From Kryptolebias marmoratus (Eukaryota; Chordata; Actinopteri; Cyprinodontiformes; Rivulidae), in NCBI RefSeq assembly GCF_001649575.2, contig NC_051439.1:4393152-4457151 (forward strand): 64,000 bases of DNA, in the 5' to 3' direction. Made by a program: the position numbers and the translations under genes. Under the pieces are notes generated by a model, which was given only the letters and a program-made list of their open reading frames with translations, ran no database searches and was not told the origin of the DNA. Below, piece by piece: positions 1 to 12,250 of the stretch (position 1 is the first letter of the stretch; each line of letters opens with the position of its first letter).

Positions 1-260
1 GAACTGGACCGGACATATAACGGGTGCTGCTTACCGAACCCCCCCAAACAACCCCCCTGACTCTGGTTTCTAATAGACTTTAATGTGAGCCGTAGGTTTA
101 GCTTGTACAATTCTGTAAAAGGTTGGAACTTTAGCTCTTTGTTGTACAAAAGCTTTTTGCCGGTTTGTTGTCGTTTTCTTGGTATTTGTACGTTTCATTT
201 CTTTGTAACTTATATAGATATTTGACTTACTACAAAACGGTCCTATTAATAAATTATGGA
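1..260 (+). other. Possible 3' UTR end of an upstream gene (perhaps nkx2-1)
   Basis: No coding frame is recognisable. The stretch is T-rich and ends with a poly(A) signal AATAAA at 248-253, as the end of a + strand transcript would. In human, NKX2-1 sits upstream of MBIP on the same strand with its 3' end facing MBIP, so nkx2-1 is the natural candidate given mbip on the + strand at 30530. That is inference from gene order; the sequence alone does not identify the gene. Confidence 0.3.
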
Positions 261-348
261 AACAAGAAAAAGTTAAACTTTCTGTGAAACATGTCTATAT
301 ATACATACGCGCTTTCATGAGAAGCAGACTGAACACCTATGAGGGAGA

Positions 349-397
<49 letters not shown>
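349..397. repeat. (ATT)n microsatellite
   Basis: About sixteen uninterrupted ATT units within AT-rich DNA between the putative 3' UTR and the CpG-bearing island that follows. Confidence 0.95.
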
Positions 398-589
398 TGA
401 AAACATGTTGACCGTTTTAAACATTTAGTTTCCTTCAACTTTTAATTTCACTTTTCAACTGATGTTGGCAAGTTTATTTATCTTTTTTCTAAATTTACAA
501 AACAAATATTTTCAAACACCGTGACAAACGCTAACATTAGCTAAGAATAAATACTGTGATTTATTTAACTTTTTTTTAACGTTGATAAA

Positions 590-1080
590 TCACCCGCTCA
601 GGCTTGTCGTCTTTCAGCCCAGCAGAGTAAACTCGGCCTTTATGCGCGTTTTGTTTTCTCCTTTTACATGTGTGTGTGTGTAAGGTGAGGTTTCTTTCTC
701 TCGGCGCTTTAACATCAAACACGAACTCGGCTCAAAGCGCGCGCGGCTTATCACGAAATCCCTGATTAAACAAGAACTCTGCGCGCGGCCATCAGCTGCC
801 TCATCAATAATCGATCAGGGGTATTGAAAAGAATCGGACAGTGTCAGGCATCATTAGGAAACCTCTAATTGTTTTTAGCGGATTGGAGGCCATGATCTGT
901 CCGGTCTATTTGGAAATGTTTCCTTTGATCGACCACTGATCGAACAAAGAACTGAAGCGGTTATTTCTTCTTCTGTAGGTTAAACAACCTTCAATAAACA
1001 TCAAACTCTTATTCTCCCGCCGCCCCGCGGAGCCATATTCGTCTCAAACAGTAAACAACCGGGTTGCTATAGTAACGGAT
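590..1080. promoter_or_regulatory. CpG-bearing non-repetitive island, possible regulatory DNA
   Basis: This stretch stands out from the AT-rich flanks by clusters of CpG (GCGCGCGG-like runs near 738-748 and 781-789) and lacks any of the interspersed repeats found elsewhere in the window. It contains an ATCGAT site near 809 and several ATTA cores. It has no credible ORF. A conserved element close to a developmental gene is possible; conservation is untested. Confidence 0.3.
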
Positions 1081-3400
1081 GTACGGACAGGTGATTTTCT
1101 TTTAAGGGTGAAATGAGCTGTTTTCAATTCTGTTGTCGTGAATGTGTCGATCTAAAGAGAAATGAGCCTGACTTGGAAAATAAAACAACATTTAACAGAA
1201 ACAAGTCGCTCTGTCTCAATCTTCAGCGCTCGGTTTTAAAAATGCCCTCAGTTTTAATTCCACACATCTGAAAATAAAAATATATAATTTACAACTTAAT
1301 CACGTTCCCCAAATGTTTTATGTATCGACCTCCATCTGCACCTGAACGAAGTCTGAGAGCTTTTTCCCCTTTTACTTCAACTCTGGGTTCAGTAACGCCA
1401 CAAACGGAAACATTTTACATGAATGTTTGGCTTTCTTAAACATAAAGTTGGGAAACACCTTTTCTTTTCTAAAGCAGCCATCCCATAAAAGAAATAAGTC
1501 CAGTTATCAAGCAGCCGCGTCCATCCAGAGCTCCTCTGACATGATCTCATTTTCTCACTCGTTATGGTGGGATGTTTGTTATCTTCTCTGTTTCCTCTGA
1601 CATTTACAGCTTCATCATCATCATCATCATCATAATCATCCTGTAACATTTGGAGCTGTTTTATTTATTGAGCATTTATGTTCAAATTTTTAAATTAGGC
1701 TATATGCTGAGCGAAATAACTGGATCAGCCGCCATTTATTTACTTACTTATTTACTATACAGTCTGCATGCCTCCACGTTTTAAAAAATTAAACACACAC
1801 ACACACACAAACAGGACTGTGACTTATTTCTTGTGGTAAAACTATAGATGTGTCGACTTTTTAAATTTTTTACAATATCGTTATCATTTAATTAGGTATT
1901 TTATTTTGTTGCAATTTAGACTATGTTCTCCCGCTCCACCCCATCTTTTTACATACGTCTTATTAAAAAAACTAACAAAACAAAAGACTAAAAACAGCAT
2001 AAACAGAACTGTGAAAAATTTCTTAAGTAAAACCTTAAAAATGTCGACTCCTGAAAAAATATATTTATTTCGTCCACATGACACCCACCTCCAGCGCTTT
2101 TGCGCACCTCTTCAAAAACAAACAGAGAAACAACAACAACAACAAAAAGAGGACTGCGACTCATTTCTCGTACTTACAACTATAAAAATGTCTGTTTGCA
2201 ACTTTAATATCAGTATGTATTATTATAAATGTTATTTTACAATGACAGGAACTTTTTTTAATAGTATAGAGAACCAGTCTTCGGCCACTGCTCTGAGCTG
2301 AAGACGCATCAGCCTCCGTACAAAAGCTTCTCTGGAGACTTTTAAGTGAATCTTCAGCAGCACCAGAAACTATCTTCTCTTCGGTATTCTGCAGAGCAGG
2401 TTTTGTACGGGAGAGAAGTGAGAACTTTGGGATTACATTAACATGTCTTTGGCGCGGTGTGTGGTCTTTGTGTGCAGCTTGTCGCTGTTGAAAATGACTT
2501 GTTGGAAGCGCGTGCGCTCTCATCGCTCTCCTTTGTAGAAAACCACAGTGCAGCTCCCCAAGTCCTCGTGGCTTTATGGTGGGTTGTCTCCATGAACCCC
2601 AAGCAATTAGTGTCTAATCTCAGGGTAATCATATTTGAGTTAGTGACTAGCTGCTGAATTTTATTCGCCTCTTTAGCACCAGGACTCCTCCGGAAACCTG
2701 GTATGAGACTAAATCTGAACTTTGAACGGAAATTAAATTCGTCTTAAAATCAAGGACACACATTTTGAAACCAAATCGTAAAAGTAAAAACAAAAAAATC
2801 TGTAGTTTTTCCTATATATGTTTTTACCCCATTTATGAAACTTAAAATTGTAACTAAGATGGCTCATGGTAATTTAGATTGTCGTTTAAGTCAGCACATG
2901 GTGACTGAAAATATTTGTATCATAAATTAGTTGGTAAAAAAAACAAGAAGCCTCATCTATAGTTTATATAAATGACTTAATTTAATAATAAATTCTATAA
3001 TTAGCAGTAAGCCATCCTGTTCTGATGAAAAATCTGAAACAGCTAAAAGTAAATATATTCAGGAGATCAAATCTGCACAGACACGTGTCTTTTAAACTCA
3101 AATTTTTGGGTTAAATACATTTTAACCGAAAAATTGACAGTCAGTTTTAGAGTGAATTCTTATTTTACCTAAAAGTTGTGACTTTTAAATTCTTTTTATA
3201 TTTTTGTGTAATTTTAACTTTTAAGTTCTGATTAAATCAGGAATGAAAGCCTTGGGAGCTGTCCGCGGTGCTGAAACGAACAGAAAATCAGGACAAAAGA
3301 TGCACGTTTAGTTATTGAAATGTTTGTGTAAAAGTGTTTTTTTTCTCACAAATACACTTTCTAATAACTTTGTTTTTACGTTGTAAAAATGATGTACCTT
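1081..3400. other. No gene seen; AT-rich with small microsatellites
   Basis: The stretch holds a (CA)n run near 1793-1808 and an (ATC)n run near 1609-1632 that creates a false poly-Asp frame on the minus strand. Short ORFs in 1880-2660 overlap one another on both strands without homology I recognise. Nothing else is supported. Confidence 0.5.
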
Positions 3401-3409
3401 CTTGTCTGA

Positions 3410-3900
3410 CAACAGAGCCACTCTCTATCTCCTTTTAAAGTTCCTAAACATTTCATTGCAGCAGGCCTGTGCATTCATGTGCATTTCAAACAGGACAATT
3501 ACACCGCGACTGCAATCACCCCCTTTGGTAAATGTTATTGTGAGCTAGCAGCAAAAATCTTTAATTGTCCTGCGTTTATCTGCTTCTTCAAGCCATTGTG
3601 CAAAGAGCGCAAACGAGGGTCATTTGTGAACTGAAATACTTTGCATGCAAAGCGGAGCACAAGATGCTGTAATACTTGACCTTTCAGCATAATTGTTGCA
3701 GGCATGAAATGCTGCATTCACGGCTCGCTGAGTGGGTCTTTTCTCTCTCCCTCCCCCTGCGGAACAAAGCGCATTTTTACATCTTCGGTGTTCGTTTGGC
3801 TTTGTTTCTTTTGACGATTTTTTCTTCTTCTGGGACTGGCTGCAATTTCACTTCATTTTGCCCGGCCTGAGAAACGGCACAAATTACCGGATTGTTCAGT
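3410..3900. promoter_or_regulatory. Non-repetitive island with a palindromic POU-like site
   Basis: A sequence of mixed composition free of the window's repeats, resembling a vertebrate conserved noncoding element in texture. At 3639-3652 it has the perfect 14-bp palindrome CTTTGCATGCAAAG, two abutting POU-type half-sites. Short ORFs on both strands overlap here and show no family resemblance. Function is inferred only from composition. Confidence 0.3.
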
Positions 3901-4354
3901 CCAACACTTAATGGACGTCATGTTCAGCCTCTAAAGCCAGAAAAGTTAGATGTGCTCGCTTCAAAACCCAGACAAGTTCAAAAGTCACTCTAAGAAATAA
4001 AAACTCGTTTCTGTTTGAAATATATAATTATTTGATCTTGAATATAAAGTTTTCGTTTATTTTAACAGTAAAAATACACATTTTTATGTATTTAAGCAAT
4101 ATAATGAGATATTAAAGCAGCCAAATCTTGCTGAATAAATCAAATTTAATCACTAATTAAAATATACTGTTCATTTTAATGAAAGAAAACTGTCCCAAGT
4201 TTTTTTCCTTACTTGCACTTGTGCTATTTATTTCTTAAACAAACTTTGAGCTATTTTGCTCCTTGCTGTTTTGGGAGACTCTGTTCATTGAATGCATTGC
4301 CATCCATGAACTATTTAGTGAGGACAAAGCTTCAAATAATGATTAACATTTACA

Positions 4355-5700
4355 GCCCCATTTCTGGAAAAAAATTCGGACATTGTTTAAAATGTATAAA
4401 AACAGAATCCAGTGACTTGAAAATCTCATAAACCCATATTTTATTCATAATGAGCACAGCAAAAATATCAGTCTTGAAACTAAGAAATTGGACAACCTTT
4501 TGGGAAAAAAATAAGGTAGTTTGGAATTTTATAGCAAAAACACATCACAAAAAAGTTGGAATAGGATCAACAAAAACCTTTAAAAGCAAGTGGTACAAAT
4601 AGGAAACAGTTGCAGGAGCATTTTGTAGCTAATTAAAATACTTGGCAACAGGCCAGTAAGAGGACTGGGTATAAAAAGAGCATTTTAGAGAGGCTGAACC
4701 TCTCAGAAGTAAAGATGGGCAGAGGTTCACCAGACTGAAAAACTGAGTCTAAAAGTAGTGGAACAATTTCAGAATAATGTTCCTCATTTAGACAATTTTA
4801 AATATTCCATCAAACAGTTCATAAAATAAAAAAAATGTCAACAATCTCTGAGCTCAGAGGACAAGACTGAAAGTCAGTATTGGATGTCTGTGATCTTGGG
4901 GCCCTCAGGGGCCACTGCATTAAAACCAGGTCTGATTCTGTTCTGGACATCACTGCATGGACTCAGGAACACTTCCACAGATCATTGTCTGTAAACACAG
5001 TTCACTGTACCATCCACTAATGCTGCTTAAAGCTCTATCAGGCAAAGAAGAAGCCAGATGTGAACACCATCCAGAAACACTGCTGTCTTCTCTGGACCAA
5101 AGCTCATTTAAGATGGACTGAGGGACAGAGGAGAACTGATCTGTGGTCAGAAGAAATAAAAAAAATAAACTTTTTCTTGGAACCACGAATGCCACCCTGC
5201 TTGTTATCGGCACACAATTTAAAAGCCTGCCTCTCTGATTGGCCTCTCTCTGGGGGTGCCATAGTGCTTCTGGCATGGGCAATTTACACATCTGGAAAGA
5301 CACCATCAATGCAGAAAAGTAAATGCAGGTTTTAGAACAACACAGGCTTCCATACAGTAAAAAATCCAGCAGCTAGATTCCTCCATCAGAGCAGAATGGG
5401 ACAACATTCCCTCTAAAACCTCCAGCAGCTGCTCTCCTCAGTTCCTGGATGTTACAGACTGATGGTAAAAGAAGAGGAGAGGCTTCACAGAGGAAACATG
5501 GACTTGTCCCAACTTTTTTGACAAGTGCCATCAAATTCAACAATACCTAATTTTGTTTTTTTTTAATGAGATGATTTTGTAGTTTCACCATTTGATATGC
5601 ATACAATGTTCCATTGTGAATAAAATGTTTTTTGAAATTTGTAAACAATCAAATTCATATTTTTTCTTATTTTTTTTTACATTTTACAGTGTCCCAAATA
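4355..5700 (+). mobile_element. Tc1/mariner-superfamily transposon, degenerate
   Basis: The element runs from a terminal motif like CCCCATTTCTGGAAAAAA near 4356 to ATTTTACAGTGTCCCAAATA at its right end. Between them is a decayed + strand transposase gene: the helix-turn-helix region at about 4715-4800, the DDE region at about 4900-5320, and a C-terminal piece at about 5390-5470. Frameshifts, stops and a deletion of a few hundred bases around 5330-5390 have removed the last part of the catalytic domain. It cannot encode a working transposase. The same termini recur at 18170-18605 and in part at 62865-63060. Confidence 0.88.
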
Positions 5701-6581
5701 GAAATGTGGTTGTACATTTAAAAAATCAAATTTAGTGAAACCAATTGCCACATTAAGGAAATTTCATCTCTTAGACTAAAAAAGTTTTTTTCCCTTGGGA
5801 GTATTAGAGTTTTGACAATGCAATAACTTTGAAAATGTAAGGAGAAGTGACTTCAGTCACTGTTTTTACATTGCTGAGCAGAGCTTCAGAATATTTCTGG
5901 ATTAAAGATGTCAGATATAGAAAACCTGTTCAAAAAATTTATAAATTGCCAATAAAGTTCATCAAAGCAACTAACAGAGAAGTGTGCAAGAAAACTCTTG
6001 CACACAATCTTTTTTATATTATACATATAAACATGTATTGGTTGTTAGGAGGCGTTTTGTTCTTCACTGCAGGTATGTATTTTAAGTCAAACCAAACCTT
6101 CAAAATTCTTGTGAACAGTTTGGATTGACCTTAAAACCTCAAAGCAAATTTGATTTAAACAAAGAGACAAATGTTGCTTTAGAGACAAAGCAAATTTTAT
6201 TTTTATTAATTTAGTTTAACTTCATACTTAAAGGACTTTGACATCTGTGGGAGATTTATTAAATGCTGAACAAATGATTAACTGTTTACATGGTTGGAAA
6301 TTCTTACAATATGGATCTGCTCTTTCCAGACTGACACTTCTGTTTTGTTTTGTTGTTTTTTTTTACATCTTTTTGACGCAAAACTTTGTTCACATAAAGA
6401 TAAATAGAAATTGTTTTCACAGCATATTTACATATTTTTGCCTTCAGACAAGATACATGTATTTGGAACAGCCTAATTCCAGTCTATCTTAACATTATTA
6501 AAAACTTTCTCTCGAAGAACTAACAATAGCATGATTACTATTTAGACCTAATGTCACTTATACACACACAAACACACACAC

Positions 6582-6585
<4 letters not shown>
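5701..6585. other. No gene seen; AT-rich DNA
   Basis: Short ORFs at 5847-6128 and 6238-6492 are low-complexity, K/F/I-rich readings of AT-rich sequence, without splice context or family resemblance. Confidence 0.5.

Positions 6586-6648
<63 letters not shown>
6586..6648. repeat. (TA)n microsatellite
   Basis: About 30 TA units directly abutting the left end of a Tc1-type transposon. TA is the insertion target of that superfamily. Confidence 0.95.
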
Positions 6649-6653
<5 letters not shown>

Positions 6654-7692
6654 GCCAAAGGTATTTGCTCCTTAAGTACCATCCATTGAGTATGATGTTG
6701 ACCAACCCTTTGCAGCTTTAAGAGCTTCAACTCTTCTGCAAAGGCTTTCCACAGGTTTAGGAGTGTTTATGGGAATATCTGATCATTGATCCAGAAGCTT
6801 GTCTGTGAGGTCAGACACTTATGTTGGACAAAGGCCTGGCTTCAATATCAAACTCACTCATCCATGTCTTTATGGACCTTGCTTTGTGCCCTGGTGCTCA
6901 GTCATGTTAGAGCAGGAAGGGACCATCCCCTAACTGGTTCCACAAAGCTGGGAACATGAAATTGGCCAATATGTCCTGGTATGTTGAAGCATTAAGAGTT
7001 CCTTTCACTGGAACTATGTAGCCGAGCCCAACTCCCGAGAAACAACCCCCCACCATGGTCCTCCCTCCACCAAACTTTACACTTGGCAAAATGCAGTCAG
7101 ACAAGTATCGCTCTCCAGACAACTGCTAAACCCAGACTCGTCCACCTAATTGCCAGAAAGAAGTGTGATTCGTCACTCCCGAGGACACGTCTCCACTGCT
7201 CGAGAGTCCAGTGGCGGCATGCTTTACATCACTCCATCTGATGCTTTGCACTTGGTGATGCAGCTGCTTGGCCATCGGATCCCATTCCATAAAGCTGACT
7301 CTGCAGAACGTTGGCGACCTCTGTGCACTATGCACATCAGCATTCCTTGAGCTCGCTCTGTGATTGTACGCAGCCTACCACTTTGTGGCCAAGTTGCTGT
7401 TGTTCCAAATCGCTTCCACTTTGTTATGAAGCCACTAGAAGCTGACTGTGGAATATTTAGTAGCAAGGAAATTTCATGACTGGACTTATTGCACAGGTGG
7501 CATCCCATCATGATACCATGCTGGAATTCACTGAGCTCCTGAGAGCGACCCATTCTTTCACAAGTGTTTGAAGAAGCAGTCTGCATGCCTAGATGCTTGA
7601 TTTTATCCACCTGTGGCCATGAGAGTGATTGGAACACCTGAATTCAATGATTTGGATAAGTGAGGGAATAATACTTTTGGCAGGCAATATAG
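6648..7692 (-). mobile_element. Tc1-like transposon, nearly full length but broken
   Basis: Imperfect terminal inverted repeats are visible: TATTGCCAAAGGTATTTGCTC at the left and, on the other strand, a TATATTGCC...CAAAAGTATT end at the right (about 7665-7692). The minus strand encodes transposase pieces. The N-terminal helix-turn-helix domain lies at 7224-7637 and begins about residue 30 of that frame with MGRSQELSEFQHG. The C-terminal DDE part lies at 6907-7122 and includes NFMFPALWNQLGDGPFLL. A frame break near 7122-7224 separates them, and a stop follows the second piece, so it is a dead element. Confidence 0.93.
7224..7637 (-). pseudogene. Tc1-like transposase, N-terminal fragment
   Basis: A 137-codon minus strand frame carries the paired-type helix-turn-helix DNA-binding region of a Tc1-family transposase, including the serine-rich ASSGFITKWKRFGTTAT stretch and the following GRLRTITERAQ linker typical of the family. 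The frame is lost before the catalytic aspartates, which continue in another frame downstream at 6907-7122. The first 29 residues upstream of MGRSQ are probably not part of the ancestral protein. Confidence 0.85.
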
Positions 7693-7699
7693 TGAATAT

Positions 7700-8150
7700 G
7701 TATATACAGGGTGGGCCATGTATATGGATACACCGTAATAAAATAGGAATGGTTGGTGATATTAACTTCCTGTTTGTGGCCCATTAGTATATGTGCCACA
7801 AACACAACTTTTCAAAATGGGTGGTGACCATGGCGGCCATTTTGAAGTCAGCCTTTTTGGATCCAACTTTTATTTTTTCAATGGGAAGAGGGTCATGTGA
7901 CACATCAAAGTTATTGGGAATTTCACAAGAAAAACAATGTTGTTCTTGGTTTTAATGTAACTTTATTTTTTCATGAATTATTTACAAGTTTCTCACCACT
8001 TATAAAATGTGTTCAAAGTGCTGCTCATTGTGTTGGATTGTCAATGCAACCCTCTTCTCCAACTTCCACTTCCTGGAAAGTGGATTGTTCATCGTGGGCC
8101 AGTTGAATGGCCCCCAAGGTCTCCCGATCTATCACACTGATAGCAATATA
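7700..8150 (-). mobile_element. Mariner-superfamily element remnant
   Basis: It begins with the terminal motif CAGGGTGGGCCATGTATATG near 7709. That motif belongs to a mariner-type element I recognise from other fish genomes. The body keeps only the 3' noncoding region, plus a short minus strand remnant near 8040-8130 of the transposase catalytic region. The middle and the other terminus are missing; the copy ends in a TA-rich tract. Confidence 0.75.
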
Positions 8151-8201
8151 TATATATAGACTATATATATCACAGATAGACCGTGATATATATATATATA
8201 T
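8143..8201. repeat. Imperfect (TA)n tract
   Basis: Three TA blocks separated by GACTA- and CACAGATAGACCGTG-like interruptions, closing the mariner remnant. Confidence 0.85.
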
Positions 8202-8274
8202 GCTCATAATGACAATTTACAAATTTCTGCAACTTTGTAGTTGCCATAGAGAAAATTTGATGTTTAGTTTTTGA

Positions 8275-8570
8275 ACAGTAAATGGACTGTACTTATATAG
8301 CACCTTTCTAGCCAACTAGGCCACTCAAAGTGCTTTACAACACAATTTGTGCCCACATTTATCCATCCACACAGAACTCTACTAATTCTCTAGAAAACTA
8401 ATCTGAATAAGTCATTCTGTAGAGGCAAATCAGTGCTTTAGATCACATCCTTACATCAGTGGGGCACATCAGAGGTATTAAACTGGTGGAATTGAACTTC
8501 CAACTCTCTCATTGGAGGACAACTGCTCTAACCACTGAGCCACAGCTGCCTTTGAAGCAGAGTTGACCAG
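8275..8570 (+). repeat. Short interspersed repeat with 'TTATATAGCACCTTT' head
   Basis: It starts with AAATGGACTGTACTTATATA and continues through CACTCAAAGTGCTTTACAAC to CTAACCACTGAGCCACAGC. This dispersed repeat is common in teleost genomes. It has no coding potential. The class (SINE or nonautonomous DNA element) is not certain from one copy. Confidence 0.75.
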
Positions 8571-8584
8571 TTTTATTATAAAAC

Positions 8585-8830
8585 TATAAGAGTGCAAGAA
8601 AAATGAATAGAATTAAAGAAAGTGCTTTTCTTCTGAAAATTTAGAATGAATGCTAAATGCTGAATAACTGCTGAAGCTGCAACATCAAAAAAACTAAAAA
8701 AAAGCAGAATTCTAGTTTAAAAGCTAAAATAAAGAAGTTGCTAGCTAAAAGCTAAAAGTAACAAAATGCTACCTCATAAAGTAAAACACTAGCTAAAAGC
8801 TTTGCTGAATTTCAATTTATTTTGTGTATT
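8585..8830 (+). repeat. Family K repeat, partial (5' module and array)
   Basis: It carries the family's opening module (TGCTGAATAACTGCTGAAGC near 8661) followed by an irregular GCTAAAA array, and then stops without the family's 3' module. Confidence 0.7.
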
Positions 8831-9260
8831 TTATTTGTTTTAAGACCCATTGCGATTAGTTAAATGTACTTGTTTTTGTACTTCTGAAGTTAGACCTGCT
8901 ATGTCACTGATGCAGCCTACAAATGTCTGAACTGTGAGTTGATAACAAGCTGAACTGTCCTTCTCCTCTTTACCTCAAAGAATGCAGCATTCAAGCTTTA
9001 TTTTGAATAATTTTCTCTCTTTTTTTGTTAGACGACAGGACAATTTTCCATTTCATCTCAGTCCATCATTCGTGTGATCATGGACATTGTCAAGAAAATC
9101 AGTTTATCATTGGGCCTATAGATGCATGTATAACTTTTATCAATGCTAAGATTATATTTGATAGAATGATAAATAAAACAAGTACACTGACACCTTTTTC
9201 CTGAGTAATTTCACCTCGATCATTCTGTTCAATGATGGACACAAAAGAAAACATACACTG
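8831..9260. other. No gene seen
   Basis: Moderately AT-rich sequence without repeats I recognise, without ORFs of note, and without clear regulatory texture. Confidence 0.4.
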
Positions 9261-9289
9261 ACTCATTGTCCAGTTCCTTTATGTTAACA

Positions 9290-9500
9290 CATGATGCTTA
9301 CTGTTTGAGCATCACTGTGCGAGAGACGGGGATCCCCTGCACGATTTGCAAGTCCATTTCGAGGCCACACAGAGACAAATAATCATTGGCATTCTCACTC
9401 ACATCTAGGGACTATTAAGAGTTACTAATTAAACTTAACATGCATGTTTTTGGGCTACAGGAGGAAACAAACTTCTAACAAAGAGGTCCCAGATGGAAGG
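9290..9500 (+). repeat. Teleost interspersed repeat, 5'-truncated copy
   Basis: It shares the order of motifs of the better copy at 23355-23740: CTGTGCGAGAG, then CACATCTAGGGACTATT, then AACATGCATGTTTTTGGGC, then an AGGAGGAAACAA box. The terminal part is missing. Confidence 0.7.
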
Positions 9501-9539
9501 CAAACTTGCTATTTTTTATTTACTAAATTTAATTCACTG

Positions 9540-10195
9540 AATTTCACTGTAAATTCACTGAATTTAATTCAGCTAAATGCATTTTACTTATGCTGAACCA
9601 ATTCACACTCAAAGCAATCCCAGGGCACAATACAAAATATAGAAATAAGACAAAATCATAAATCAAATTCAATATAAAATGGACCCAGATTAGAAATGGC
9701 CTTTTCTCTGAAAATGCACTGTGTATGCTGAGTGTTGAATGACTTTGCTGAAAATTTGTTAAAGCTAAACCTGAACTGTTAAAGTTAAAACAAGCAAGAT
9801 AGAAGCTTAAATGGCTAAAAGCTAAAATTATCAAATGGTTTGTGACAGTAAAAGTATCAAACGTCTGGCTAAAACATCTGAAAGCAACAGAATGGTAGCT
9901 TAAATCTTAAACTAGCAAAATAAAACAAAAATAGAGCAAATATGCTGAAGTAGATTTCAAAGAGAACAATATTTTTGAAGGAATTGAGGAGATGTCAATC
10001 TATTTCTATGCAGAAAATATTTACCTAAAGTTAAATATTTTAAAAAGTATAAAAGTTTACAAAAATTAAAAGTCATGGTATCTGAAGGAGCTAAATGTTT
10101 TCATATATGAATGTCTAAAACTACTCAGTCAGTAAAGAAGTTAGATTGCAAAAAAAAGTATGGGAAAATAATAAAGAAGAAAACAGTAGCGTGAA
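9540..10195 (+). repeat. Family K repeat, near full length
   Basis: The 5' module lies at about 9700-9760 (TCTCTGAAAATGCACTG... then GTTGAATGACT). A degenerate GCTAAAA array runs to about 9935. The 3' module runs from AGTAGATTTCAAAGAGAACA through AAAAGTCATGGTATCTGAAG. It is the same arrangement as at 35060-35690. Confidence 0.75.
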
Positions 10196-10449
10196 TGTTG
10201 ATTTACAGTCAGTTCATTCAAATTTAATGTGATACATTCACATACAATAAATTCAATAAACAAGTTAAGTTTTTTCAAACTGTCAGGATTGTTGTGTTTT
10301 TGTGTTCATCAAAATGTAAAATTAGAAGTTTGTTGGGTAGTTTCTTTGAAAAGGAAAGAATTATTTTTAAACTGTCCACTTTAAAACCTGGTAACTTTAC
10401 AGTTTTTCAGATGTATTTTGACTGCATTAATTTAAACAAATAAAAAAAA

Positions 10450-10810
10450 CTGTAAAGATGCGCTGTCATCCTGTGCACAAGTGCACAGCAATGTGCACAT
10501 TTGTCTCTTTTTGTGTGTGCTCCCGTTAAACACGCCAATTAAATGAGAGCTGACTGAAGCGGAGTTGTCCTGTCTGTGTACAGTACCAGCAGGAGTCCTT
10601 TGGAGAGCAGCGAGCCATCACTAACCCCGTTAACACCAGACCCTCCACACAGACCCTGGGGGCCACCTCTCGCTCTATAGGCCTACGGGAATAACTTCTC
10701 CATTTAATGAAGGTCTGAATGGTCCAAGGTTATCCCTTTCAAATGGTCAGACCTAAAGTGAGTTTAAATTGATTTGCATGCCCCGAGAGTCCTCGTGATT
10801 CATGAAATAA
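10450..10810. promoter_or_regulatory. Non-repetitive island with octamer motif
   Basis: A complex, repeat-free stretch between AT-rich flanks, with an ATTTGCAT POU octamer at 10772-10779 and a CAATTAAATGAG homeodomain-type site near 10536. It has no plausible exon. The texture suggests a conserved noncoding element; this needs comparison with other fish. Confidence 0.35.
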
Positions 10811-10919
10811 ATCTTCAGTAGAATTAACTAGAAAAAAGTAGGTTTAGCATAAAAAGTACTGAGAAGTTGTGCATGTAAATAAGTGTATGTTATGTGTGCA
10901 AGTAGTTTTAATTGCACGG

Positions 10920-12005
10920 TTTTGAGCTTTAGGCAGTGGCTTGTTCCTGTTTTTCACCCATTTTTGGTCGCTGCCAAAAGGCAAAGCAGATGATAATGAT
11001 TTTGCTAATGTTTATGGCTGTGCATGTGTTTGTGTGCCTGTCTGTAAGCAAAATATTTCAAGAGGCAGTGGACAAACCTTAATTAAACTTGCAAAAAGTA
11101 AGCACTGAATGTACACCTGATTAATTTTCAGAGTCAACTTGATGCAAGATGGCCGCCACAGCCAACTGGCTTTAAAAACCAAAAAAAGGCAATAAGTCGG
11201 TTTTACAGATCTCGACCTACATTATGGCATAACATGGTAGTAGCTGAGACCTAACACATATTTTGAGTGCTAATAAATTTTGTAAAATCTTTGTTTAAAG
11301 CTTTGGTGTGAACTTTGTCTGTCTGTCAGCAAATTATCTCATGAACTGTTGCACAGATTTTAACTCAACTTTCAGGAAACAAATATTAGATGTCCCTCTA
11401 TAACTGATTAACTTTTGAAGCCAACCCAATTCAAGATGACTGACTTTAGAAAACAACATAACAGTTGTAGTTCAGTCAATTTTACTGATATTGTGCCAAA
11501 ATGTTCTGTGATAGTAGCTGAGAGTCATTCACAGCACATACTCCATGTGCAATTTTTTGTGCCACATCCTTGCTCAAAACTTTACCATTAACCGTTGGAG
11601 TCAACCCTGTTTGTCTGTTAGCAAAATATCTTATGGCTCACAGGATAGATTTTAATAAAACTTTTAGAAAATGATAATTGAATGCACATCTACAACTGAT
11701 ATACCTTTAGAGCCTGCCCAACTCAAAATGGTCACAAATAATTAACCTTAGCTAAAACAAAAAGACAACAACTTTTCAAATATTGAGTTAAAACGTGATG
11801 CAATAGTAGCTGAGAGTCATTCACAACACATACTCTAAATGTGACGTCTAGAAGCAATTTTAAATAAGACTGGGTTATTTTCAAGGTTTGACCATCATTT
11901 CTCAACATAAGATGATCTTAGTTTCAAACTCTGACATAAAAGGTAGTGGGTGATTTACATTAATTCAAAAAATGCTAGGCCTTTAATTTATTTGCAAGTT
12001 TTGAA
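10920..12005 (+). repeat. Family H repeat, three internal units
   Basis: Unit starts are marked by CTGT(A/C)AGCAAA-type boxes near 11043, 11323 and 11614, so the units are about 280-290 bp apart. The tail carries ATTTTCAAGGTTTGACC near 11877 and ends AATGCTAGGCCTTTAATTT near 11990. The left hairpin is decayed. Confidence 0.85.
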
Positions 12006-12250
12006 GACTTTGCACAAAATATATCTGATCAATTTTAACATTTAGAGCACAACATATTAGTTAAGTCTTTCCTTTCCCAGTGATGTCATCTAGTAAAAAG
12101 TTACATTTGTTTATATTCAAGTAGATGTAGATAATGAAACTTCACAGATCTGGCCATTAAAATGGGGAAACTTGAGGTTCTAAATCCAATCGTCCATCAG
12201 TCAGACCATTCTCCACCGAGAATGAATGGTTGGGTAAGTCTCTTTCCAGA

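Noticed and set aside
1389..1649. Minus strand frame with a poly-Asp start
   Set aside because: Caused by an (ATC)n microsatellite; no splice signals or homology.
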